From NCBI GenBank assembly GCA_949317995.1, contig OX439039.1, positions 74,472,002-74,536,001 on the forward strand: a DNA stretch of 64,000 nt, in the 5' to 3' direction. Made by a program: the position numbers and the translations under genes. Shown here piece by piece: positions 33,401 to 45,400 of the stretch. Positions within the stretch are counted from its first letter, which is position 1; each line of letters starts with the position of its first letter. The notes under the pieces are model-generated. The model ran no database searches. It saw only the letters and a program-made list of their open reading frames with translations, and was not told where the DNA came from. This stretch comes from Acholoe squamosa (Eukaryota > Annelida > Polychaeta > Phyllodocida > Polynoidae).

Positions 33401-36400
33401 TGCAGCATCGTGCTAGCTGTGTCCATGATGCAGCATCACGCTGACCGTGTCCATGATGCAGCATCACGCTGACCATGTCCATGATGCTGCATCGTGCTGA
33501 CCGTGTCCATGATGCTACATCGTGCTGACCGTGTCCGTGATGCTGCATCGTGCTGACCGTGTCCGTGATGCTGCATCGTGCTGACCGTGTCCGTGATGCA
33601 GCAACACGCTGACCGTGTCCATGATGCAGCAACACGCTGACCGTGTCCGTGATGCTGCATCGTGCTGACCGTGTCCGTGATGCAGTATCACGCTGACCGT
33701 GTCCGTGATGCAGCATCACGCTGACCGTGTCCGTGATGCAGCATCACGCTGACCGTGTCCATGATGCAGCATCTTGCTGACCATGTCCATGATGCAGCAT
33801 CATTAGACCATGTCCATCACGCTGACCGTGTCCGTGATGCAGCATCACGCTGACCGTGTCCGTGATGCAGCATCACGCTGACCGTGTCCATGATGCAGCA
33901 TCTTGCTGACCATGTCCATGATGCAGCATCATTAGACCATGTCCATGATGCAGCATCACGCTGACCGTGTCCATGATGCTGCATCGTGCTGACCGTGTCC
34001 ATGATGCTACATCGTGCTGACCGTGTCCGTGATGCTGCATCGTGCTGACCGTGTCCGTGATGCTGCATCGTGCTGACCGTGTCCGTGATGCAGCAACACG
34101 CTGACCGTGGCCATGATGCTGCATCGTGCTGACCGTGTCCGTGATGCAGCATCACGCTGACCGTGTCCGTGATGCAGCATCACGCTGACCGTGTCCGTGA
34201 TGCAGCATCGTGCTGACCATGTCCATGATGCAGCATCATTAGACCATGTCCATGATGCAGCATCACGCAGACCGTGTCCATGATGCAGCATCACGCTGAC
34301 CGTGTCCATGATGCAGCATCACGCTGACCGTGTCCATGAGGCAGCATCACACTGACCGTGTCCATGAGGCAGCATCACGCTGACCGTGTCCATGAGGCAG
34401 CATCACGCTGACCGTGTCCATGATGCAGCAACACGCTGACCATGTCCATGATGCAGCATCGTGCTGACCATGTCCATGATGCAGCATCGTGCTGACCATG
34501 TCCGTGATGCAGCATCACGCTGACCATGTCCTTGATGCAGCAACACGCTGACCATGTCCATGATGCAGCATCGTGCTGACCGTGTCCGTGATGCAGCATC
34601 ACGCTGACCGTGTCCATGATGCAGCAACACGCTGACCATGTCCATGATGCAGCATCGTGCTGACCGTGTCCGTGATGCAGCATCGTGCTGACCGTGTCCG
34701 TGATGCAACATCACGCTGACCGTGTCCATGATACAGCATCACGCTGACCGTGTCCATGATGCAGCAACACGCTGACCGTGTCCGTTATGCAGCATCATTA
34801 GACCATGTCCATGATGCAGCATCACGCTGACCGTGTCCATGATGCAGACCTTAAAGGGTTAAATGACCCTCCAAGGACCAATTAATGCCTCGAAGTTCAC
34901 CACTATTTGTAGTCGTGATGCACCAATTCAGCGTTGGTTAGTAACTCACTATAGATCAATATGGCAAGAAAGGGTGATTTTTCAGACAAGTTATTGAAAA
35001 AGTTCCTGGGCTTGTCTAGGGTTAACCTTTTGGGAATACACATTTTCTTTGGCCAGCCTGCCATGTAATACATATCACTGGAAGGATAATTGCATTTTAA
35101 ATCGCCTGATGTAAATTGCTTGCATCTGGGGACACCACAGGCAAGTTCATAAACATTCCCGCAAAAGTGAACCTAAACTCAGCTTTATTCAAGAAGAAGA
35201 AGAAGTCACCCTTCCTTGGTGCATGGGTCTATAGCACTAATTCATTTGTGCATCATGCCGACTTTTCTGCTGTGTGTCAGTCCGATGTGGTTGGCATGGT
35301 GTGCACCTGAAATTCATTTATGATACATGAATATCCCCTAGCTGTATTTCTACAATATGATGAGCAAACGGCATAATGAGTTCCAGCGCTTTGTCCCCAT
35401 ATTTTGAGGAAAATTCATGATACCCCGCCCTGGATATTTTATTTTGTTTTTTTTTAATCAGTGGAATCGGAGATGGCCCATTGGTGCGCTGTTATAATGC
35501 AGCATGCAAACTGATACTGATTGCAAGCTTGCATGTTGATTGATTTAGACCACGATAAGTGCAAACAAGTTCTCCATCTAAAAAGAATCATTTCAAATTG
35601 AAAACATAACAAGAGATCTCAATTGTCATCCATCTCATGATAAAAGCATAAAAATCAACTTAATTTGGAAACAAATGTATGGATTTCTCCAATTGTTCAA
35701 AATTGAAATGTTGATTTGCATACTGATTGGTTGGTTCTCTGGTTGCAGTTTGTGGCTCACCCGAACGCCCAGCACGTGCTGTGGCAGGCCTGGTTGGGGG
35801 ACTGTCAGCACTGGAGGAGTCTCACTGACAGTGCTAAGGTCCTGAGGACCTTACCCAGCTTCTTTATGTTACCTTTTATGGTAATCATCTATATGGTAGC
35901 CCCTAAAAGTGACCTTGTGAAGACATGGAAGTCTCCAGTTAATAAATTCATCAGGTGAGTATTATTTCAGTACCTCACGTGTAAGTCGCATCATGGGTTC
36001 ATGCCAGACCTATAAGGTGCACCTGGGCTGAGGTTTTGGTCACTTTAGGATTGTCCTATGGTTTGAAACCCTCGCATAGAAGGAGCACATCAAAGTTTGG
36101 CCAATCCTACAAGTTATACTGGAGGATATATGTGGTAGCCTTTGAAGGCTCCTAGTGCCTTGATGCTCCTGGGCGAAAATCTGAGTTCTGTGCCAATTCA
36201 TTGGGAAAGGTGGTAAAAATAAAAGTTAGAAATGTATGCCTTTTACTTAAGAATATGATTCTATATATGAAGAACCCCACTATTCCAAAAGGGGACAGTA
36301 TGGAAATAATTATTTGAGTAGTGAGACAATGGTGAAAAATGATCCCTATGTTAAGAGAAAGGGCAATATGTCCGTTACCCTGATTTTGAACATCTCAAAG

Positions 36401-39400
36401 TGCATTTGGATAGGTGATAATTGTACAAAAGCTATCAGAGATAGCACAATGAAATTCACAGCTTATATAGAGTAATAATAGGCCTATATTTTTAGTATCA
36501 AATCTAGGTATTCAGAGAAGAATTGTATCCTTAACCATAGCTCTACTTTCATGGTAACAGACATATCTTGAAATTGGTATTATTTTTCTAAATTTATCTC
36601 TACCAGATAATCCGCAATTCATAGTTTACTCTAGTAAGACTTAATGATGCTCTCTTTTAAGAGAGACGAATATCATCAGTCGCCCAATGTACATTCTATT
36701 TTTACTGAACATTTACTTGTTATTTTCTATGAAAAGACATGGTCATTTTGCCTAATTTCAAAGTTCTATCTGTTACCCGTATTTCTTGACTACCAAAAGG
36801 CATGATAAATTCTATATCCAGGTATATGTATGGAGGTCTACAAAAGCTGAGATGAAAAATTCTGATGGTTAATTCAGTCTGGATCGTAATCAATATAAAG
36901 CATCGACTCCATATTTTTGCAATTGGCACGGATCTCAGATTTTCACCCTCCTGCGCTATGGTAGTCATGATGCATCGGTGCAACTCTTAGAAGTGATTGC
37001 TGCATCGTGGATCATGTCGACCCTATAATATTCTGTTGATATATATTTTCAAATGGTCGACATGAAGCACCATTGGCTGATTATTTGGGAGCAGTTCACT
37101 GGAGAAATATATGCCTGCATACATCATGCACTATAGAATGGGAGGTTTAATATATTGTTCATTGCAGAAGGGATGTACAGCTTTTTTTTCTCCATATGAA
37201 AGGTTGATCCATGAGAAATTGAGAGATGAAAATTTTGATCTAAAGGTTCTGTGTATGTATCAACCAAGTGCATGTATACATGTGCTTTGCTCTGTTTTTC
37301 TTCCCATCTCATAACAGTAAGTTCTTAAAGGTCATTACTGGAGAGAATCAAGGAGATATGTGTCAGTTTTTTTCTTTCACTCAGAATAAGAATGAATATA
37401 AATTTAATTCAATTTTAATTCATTTTGATAAACTATGACTATATGCATCCTTTCAACATCTCTATATCCAGCTACACAGTGTCTTACCTCATGTTCCTGG
37501 GCATTGTCTACCTCCACAATGAGATGGACTCTACCAGTTATGTACGCGGACCGCCAGATACAGGTGAGCATGAACTATTTATTCATATTGGAACAGCCAA
37601 GTGGATAGCAGCTACTTGAAGATCTGTAGTTCATAAATAGAGGACTGGGGCCATCCATAAATGATGCCATGCAAAATTTGACCATTTTAACCCCCCCCCC
37701 CTCCCTCTCGTCATGTTTTTGCCAATTTTGCAATGCTTAAGGAATATGGAAAATTAAGTCCGTCATGCCGGGCCAGACCCACCTCCAGCATGACGTCATT
37801 TGTGGATGGCCCCTCTCCAAAGACCTGTTAAATAATGAATGGTTACAGTAAAAGAAGTAACACATCGTTAAATAATAAGATTGGTTATTTAACGGTATTT
37901 TACTTCTCATACCATAACTGTTGATTATTTAACAGGTGCCAGGTGTGTTGGAAGCAATTTGACTAAGCAGGGGCCAAAGTGCCCCATAAGCGTAGAATTC
38001 TATTTTACCAAAGAGTGTTGGGAATTTCTTTTGGGTCCGTTTTTGTCTTATTTTTTGAGTCATTTTGTGAATATATGGCCGAGTTCTGTGGCAGGGAGTA
38101 TGTTGATAGTCTGAACGCTATAGTCAAGGTATGTGGCCTGTAGGCATGGTTTTATACTATAGGACCCAGGTATCAAAGTACTTAATCATAATTTTCAAGT
38201 ACTTAATCATAATTTTCAAGTACTTAATCATAATTTTCAAGTTCCGTGTGCTGTTTTCTTCCAAACTCAAGGTACGGCTTATGCACAGCGGTTTTACGAT
38301 ATTATCCAATATAAATGTAAACCAGAATGCTTAGGTATGTAAACAATAAGGTACCGTAAATCCCCAGTCACAAGCTGGCCCCGGTCATAAGCCGGGGGCA
38401 AGTTCAGGAAAAAACTAAAAGCCGGTTTAGGGTCAAATTTTTACCATTTTCTCTTTATTCTATACCGTAATCTCTCGCGTATAAGGCGCACCTCGCGTAT
38501 AAGGCGCACCTAGAGTTGAAGAATATTTTTAAAAAAATAAAAAAATCATAACTTTGGTTCTACTGAATGGATTTTCAAAATTCAAAAAGCTATGTGTAGC
38601 TAGGGCCCCCCACACCCCCTGAATACCCCTATGTTATTTTTTGAGTTAGGGGGGAGTGTAGCATATCAAAATAAAGCTCTTGGTGTCCCCCTTGTGGATC
38701 CAGGAAGAACTAAAACCCCTCGTATAAGACGCGCCTTATACGCGGGAGATTACGGTAGTAAAAAAAAAACGGTCATAAGCGGGGGGGGGGGGACTTTGGG
38801 AAAAATTTAGAAGCTGGTTTGGGCCCAAAATAGAAAAAAAATCCGGCTTATGACCGGGGATTTACGGTACCTTATTGTTTACATACCTAAGCATGTTAAT
38901 ACAAACTCTTACAGGTCTAGAGCCTATGGTCATAATTTATGTCACGTCATTCCTGTGGATTCATATAAAGATGTGTTGGAAGCAAGGCCCGAGAAAATAC
39001 CTAAGACAAAATTGGCATCGGTAGTACAATTATCATATAACAATCAAAAAAATAGTTTATATCATCAGTTAAAAGTTTATATCATCATTTAACCTTTGCA
39101 TTTGCGTTAACATTTTACAGTTTACTTATTTGTTAAGCTCTGAGGCTGCAGCAATGTTGGGATGCCTTGTCTACAACATTGATCAAGTCAATAGATTAAT
39201 TGTACCTGTATATATGATATGTGTGCAATAATGTTTTACTGTCTTTTCTCGATAAATTGACCCCTCCACGCATCCACCTGAAAATGCTCAAGTGTGATGG
39301 AGGGAGTCCTGCACTTTAATGACTTACCCTACTTCCCCGGCCATTTCATTGTTACTCCATACTTTGTAAAAGCCCCCATATTAGGGACTGGTGGAAGATA

Positions 39401-42400
39401 AGTAATTGTAAGGAGAGTCTTAATTACATGCAACTCACCCCAAGTCATTCATATATAAGATGTATTTCGCCTATTTTATGCTAAGTAAGGAGATGATGCT
39501 GTATTATATTCATAGCGTGACTCAAACTACCTGGTATTATGGAAATAATTATTCATCATATAGCACTGTCAGAGTTTTGTTCCCGAGGGCTGTATTACCT
39601 AATGCATCACGCCGATCCCTCGGGTGTACCTGCAAGGTCAGAGATGTGTATCAACCCTGTACTTACCATGTGCCGTCACTGTGAGCTACTGTAAATCCCC
39701 GGTCATAAGCCGGATTTTTTTTTCTATTTTGGGTCCAAACCGGCTTTTAAATTTTTCCCAAAGTCACCCTGGCTTATGACCGGTTTTTTTTTACTATAAA
39801 ATAAAGAGAAAATGGTAAAAAATTGACCCTAAAACCGGCTTTTAGGATTCCCCTGAACTCTCCCCCCGGCTTATGACCGGGGCCGGCTTGTGACCGGGGA
39901 TTTACGGTACCTCACAGTGAGTGCGGTCAGTATGATGCATGAATACAGCCCTGGGAAGTTACTCGGTAGTGCAGTGTTGCCACTTTATACTTTAACTAAA
40001 GTAAATACTTTATTTTAGCAATTTTCCAATTTATACTTTATTTATGCTTTAATTTGATCAGATACTTTTATTTTACTTTATTTTCAAGAAAAATAAAGAA
40101 ATCTGAGAGGATTTTGGAGGATCTTAGAAATCAATACTTTATTGTCAATAAAAGTTGTATACTTCTAGGATCTAAACAGCTGTTTTCAGCAAATGCTTTT
40201 TGCCAAGCTTTCACTCTCATGAGGAAGCAAATTTCACTCAAAATCCTCTTCACACTTTCACCCCTTAGTTTAAAACATAGCAAACAGTTTAGAAATTACT
40301 TTAATCTCATAGAAATACAGCATTTCAGAAGACATGGTTATACTTTATTCATACTTTATTTTACATTCATGCATACTTTAATTCGAATGCGACGATACTT
40401 TATTTTGGTCAAGAGCATATGTGGCAATACTGCTAGTGCTATATTAATGTATCATCAGTATGAATAAGCTAGTATGATGCATAAATGCACCATCACCCTT
40501 TAAATGAGTAACATGTTTCCCTTCCTTCCGTTCTAGATATGACCTTCTGATGCTGGGCCTGTTCTACGCCACCTTTGCTACATGGGGCTGGGCATGGTAC
40601 GACGTACAAGTGTATGGCCACAAGTATGTCCCTCGCCGCTTCTGGTATCAGTACGACCCCACCCTGATCGCCGAGGCACTTTACGCGGTAGCTACTATCA
40701 GTGCCTTTGGGAAGCTATTTTACTTCTTCCAAATAGGCAGCCGCCTTGGGCCTTTACAGGTAATTGAATAAAACCAATTTCTCATAATCAAAACTCAGTT
40801 CTAATCTGACACTGCAAATTTTGTATTTCTAAAACCATATATACTTATAAAGTGAGGAGGTATAACTGGGTTATTTTTAGATGCATTTAACGTAATAGGC
40901 CTCCATAAAATCCCGCTGTTATCATCCAGACCATTTCCAACGCAACTGTTCCTTTCAAGATAAGAATTAAGTGCAGTATCATTTTAATGATTACATTTAG
41001 GTCTACATGAACCTAGTTAGTTCTCTTATAGAAAGCCATAAAATGAGATACTGGTAATAGTCACAAAGAACACTGATACACGTACCGGTAGTCCAAAAGC
41101 AAATAAATTCCCCCTTATTCTTTCTTTAAAATTGTATATTGTAACCCACCTGGACCCTTTTCCTACCTGCTCCTGTAGTTAAGTTAAACGATGAAATTTA
41201 AAGTGGAGAGAAAAAATGACCATCTTCTTATGGGCCTGACTGTTGAAACTAATTAAAACGTGTCGAATCTTAAAACATCCATTTAGCTGAATTTTATTCA
41301 AATCCAAAAGATTTATAGAAAGGTCTCTCCCAAGTCCCAAAAAATTACCTGCGCACAAAACATTCAGCCTGGGTTGGGTTATGGGTTGTGGCCTGTGATG
41401 TGAACTGGTGGCTGCTTCAATGGAGGCTATTCTTCATATGCTGCTCGCTACCTCAGTGCTCACCGACTCTGTCAGTCCACATCAGCTTGAGTTTGCTCAT
41501 TCGGCAGGGACTATTTGCTATGCTTGTCAGGTCGGGTTCTTCCAGCTGAAGGGGAATGTATGAGCCACCTAGAGAGAAGGGAATTGTTTGCGACTTCACT
41601 ATCGAGTAGTATAGGAAATGTGGGTGCCCAGTAGTGGTATGGTTGCTTAGTAGTATAGGGAAATGTAGGATTGGTGGTGGTATAGGTGCCTAGTAGAATG
41701 GGAAAATGCAGAATCGGTGGTGAAATGAGTACACAGTAGTATAGGGAAATGTAGGATTGGTGGGGGTATGAGTGCCCAAAAAGGGAGGATGGCACCTGCA
41801 GTAAGCTTTCCACTCCCAAGTCCAGGCCAGCGGCCGGTTTATCGTAGTAGCAATCTAGTGCTACAAACACACTATGTTTCTTGAACAACTGACCAATACC
41901 GGAAGCATGAATGACCGAAAAATCGTGTACAAACAAAGAATGATTAAATTGGTCAGAGGTAGTCTGTGACCGATAAGTGTGACGACCGGGAAATTGGAGA
42001 CCGGTAATGTGAGACTTGATTGTATTGGGAAATGTAGGATTGGTGGTGGCATCGATACTAAGTAATATAGAGACATGTAGGATTAGTGATGGTACTATGT
42101 TAACAGAGATGATCCATAGGAGTGATTGATAAGTGGATATCAATCACCTTCTTTAATATGATCATTTTTTCCTTCTTTTATTGAACAGCTGTCTTTGAGT
42201 AAGATGTTCCAAGACATCTTTGATTTCCTGATCGTATTCGTTATTGTGCTTGTGTCCTTCGCCACTGGTATCCACAAGTTGTACAACTACTATCGCGGTC
42301 AGGTCCGCCGACTGGATGGAGAGGAGTCTGTGCAGAGTGATGCATTCATAACGTTAGTGTCCTTTACCTAACCCTTTACATTATACATGTGAATCTTTTC

Positions 42401-45400
42401 TAATGGATCAATTGTGTTATAAATGAGGTAAGCTTATTGTTGTGCCAGGTGAATAATATTATGTGTATGATGCAGGGATACATTTGATTTTTAAGCGTGT
42501 TCAATTCTAAAAGCCCTTTATATAAACTTATAGATAATATCATTTTAAGACCGCGGGTTTCGAGCATTTTAGTGATTTTCAAGAGTGCTAACTACCCTTT
42601 GCTTACAAATGGTAGCTAAGTTCCAAAACTACTCGTAATAAAGGGCATCAATTTGTAGTGTAGCATTTCAATAGTTGAATAATCTGTATGACGATACTTA
42701 ACAGTAAAATCTCTAAATAGACATCATAAAAAAAATGTTTTATTCATACACATTTTGTTTGATTGTCAGATTCATGTCTACCCTAAAGAACCTCTTCTGG
42801 GCCCTGTATGGTTATTCACCGCCTCAATATGCAGACGTAGTCGTATCAGAACAAACATACGAGTATAATAATGCGACAGTCGTCATGATAAACAAACACA
42901 AGTTTACCGAGGCCATGGGCTACTTACTATATGCGCTTTATAACATTGTCGCTATCATCATTCTCCTCAACCTCCTCATTGCCATCATGTCAACGTCCTA
43001 CATTCTGGTACAGGTAAGTTAAGTCATTAACCCTTTAGGGGCCGTCATGATGCACCAATGAAGTGCTGGCGACACTGCTCACCAACATGTCATTGGAGCA
43101 TCATGCCGACCCTGCGGGATTGATACAGAAACTCCTGGAGGGTCAGCATGATGCATGAATGTAGTCCTGGCGAGTTATTCACCAGTGCTGCATTCATGCA
43201 TCATGGCGACCAATGAACATGATGGATTAATGCATCAGCGGCCCACTGATGCAGAGGGGCATCATGTCCATTGATTGTCATGATGCACCAATGAAGTGGT
43301 AGTGAGTCTGTTTGCTTGTACTTCATTGACAAATCATAGCATTTGTAGTGAATCTCCCATCTGAAGGCGAGGCACCATACTGTAGGTTGCTTTTGGTTGC
43401 TGATGGCAATATTAGGCGAATAGCAGTTAACTCCTCAGTAATGAACATTTATATAGCTTTTAAGAAACACTCTCCTTCACTGATACCAGACAGTTTTACT
43501 TATATGTGGTAGCTGACACTAATGTGACCACTAGTCATTTAAGACCATATATATGAGTCTTCAGTGGTACCACCCTGGAATTTATGGCCTTTCTCCCGCT
43601 GGGTTTGTGCATCAAGGCTGCTTTTGTTGGCCTCGCCTTTAGATGGGAGATGTACTTTAGTGTGTTTAGGGAGGTGAAGCTACTGAAAATGTATTCAATA
43701 TTTTGTGAATGACCATGACATCATTTCCACTCTAACCTTTCTAAGAGACGCATAGGGCATTGCCATATCGTCGCCTCAGTGCAACAAGGCTGTGACTGCA
43801 AAATTGAGTTTTCTTGTGTTTTAACATCCATTTACCCTTATCTACCCACTGAGCCAAAACCATGTAGGAATGTTTTTAAACGTTTTCAAATGTTTGTTGT
43901 TCACTGGGTATCTGAGCAGAAAAAAAAAACATTACTTCTCAGGCCCCAGGTGAGGGTTATGTCTCTTCGGTGGCATAAGCCATGTATAAAGATACAGAGC
44001 GTGAATTGATGCACTTCATGCTGTGCAAGCTCTGCATTGGTGCATCATGACAGTCAACAAAGCAGAGTGAGCCTGGTGGCATCATACAGCCAGCCCTTAA
44101 AGGGTTAATTGGTTAGATATTGAGACTGAAATGCTGATGCCACCAGTTGTAACTGTTGTTTGCCATTTCATGTTTTAGTGTGCTTGCAATAAATTGTTTG
44201 AATATCTTAAATTTTCTATTACACCCTTCCCTTTTTAATCTTAATTAATGCTAAGATTGCAGAAATTAAACTCCCTCCCACACTTTCATTTAAGAGTGTG
44301 GGTGCCCTTTTGTTGTGATGGAGGATTCTCCCTAAAGATGAACAAATATTATGACCCATGCAAACTCAAACAATGTTTGATTAAAACAGAAGCCACTTTA
44401 AAAGTGCTGACTTGGTAAGAATAAATGGCAAACATAACTTCATCATATCTTTTGTTACGCCCTACCATTATCCGCCCATCGTTGAGTTGTATGGTTAAGT
44501 GTACAGTGTTTTGTACAGCATGTGGGGAAACCAAACAAAGAGCATGCTTTAGGACCGAGGATAGAGGTTTTGGATGCCCTTTTGCATATTATCTTATTTC
44601 ATGTGTCAATAAATATATCAGCGAATTTCAGACATCACTTTTATTCCTCTCTCAGATTTGCTTCAGGCCACTAAATTTGTCATGGCCTTTCATAAAACGA
44701 ACTCAAAATTCCTTATACTTGACATATTGGGCACAGGCCCTAGTGACAGGGCACATGGAGGACATAGATATTTGAAATTGACATGGGACATACATTATTT
44801 TTATACGCAAAAAAGGGGAGAAAAGAGGTGAAAGAAAAGGAAATATTTAAATAAAGCAGGTTTTACAATTATAGGCTCAATTAGGCAGTTCTGCATTGTG
44901 AGCCCTCATCACATGGGCGAAATGCAAACATCTTAGCGCCTCACGTCCCGCTTCGCGGAACCACCACAAAGCGGCATGGGCGAGAGGCGCTAAAAAAAAG
45001 AAAAAGGACCTCCAAATTTGTCTCTTAACACCTCCCAGTCAACAAAAAAAAACGTTATTTAATGTCAAAAAACGTTTTTAACATTTCAAAAAGTTTAGCC
45101 ATGATAAGGAGCCATAGGAAACGTTCTTAAACGTTTTGTAGCGTTTTTTGTTGACTGGGCGCATCCTTTTATCATGCATGGAACCACAGGAGAATGCTGA
45201 TGAGGAGTGGAAGTTTGCACGGACCAGCGTATGGATGATGTTCTTTGAAGATGGTGGTACCTTGCCCCCGCCGTACAACCTGGTCCCAACCCCAAAGACG
45301 ATATGGTACAAAATGCTGTGGGTGTACCATAAGTTGACAGGCAGGCCACAGGCAAAATGTTCACTACAGGTTAGTATAGATGAGATAAGGGAGGGTAATA

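Noticed and set aside
33276-34729. Several His/Gly-rich minus-strand frames of 74-147 codons
   Set aside because: All are frames through the 28-bp minisatellite; overlapping versions occur in every phase and there is no start context or splice logic.
33321-34850. CRISPR-like repeat array
   Set aside because: Units are contiguous with no unique spacers, and the context is an animal intron; it is a minisatellite.
40054-40467. 137-codon plus-strand frame
   Set aside because: Falls within the AT-rich 39973-40431 element made of repeated TACTTTATTTTA; composition explains the frame.
41511-42143. 210-codon minus-strand frame in TRPC intron 9
   Set aside because: Arises from a degenerate tandem repeat (GGGAAATGTAGGATTGG); low-complexity, repeated tyrosine/proline phrases with no domain.
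44425-44775. 116-codon plus-strand frame between TRPC exons 11 and 12
   Set aside because: S6 runs directly into the TRP box across exons 11-12 in all TRPC channels, so an extra exon is not expected, and the frame has no domain.
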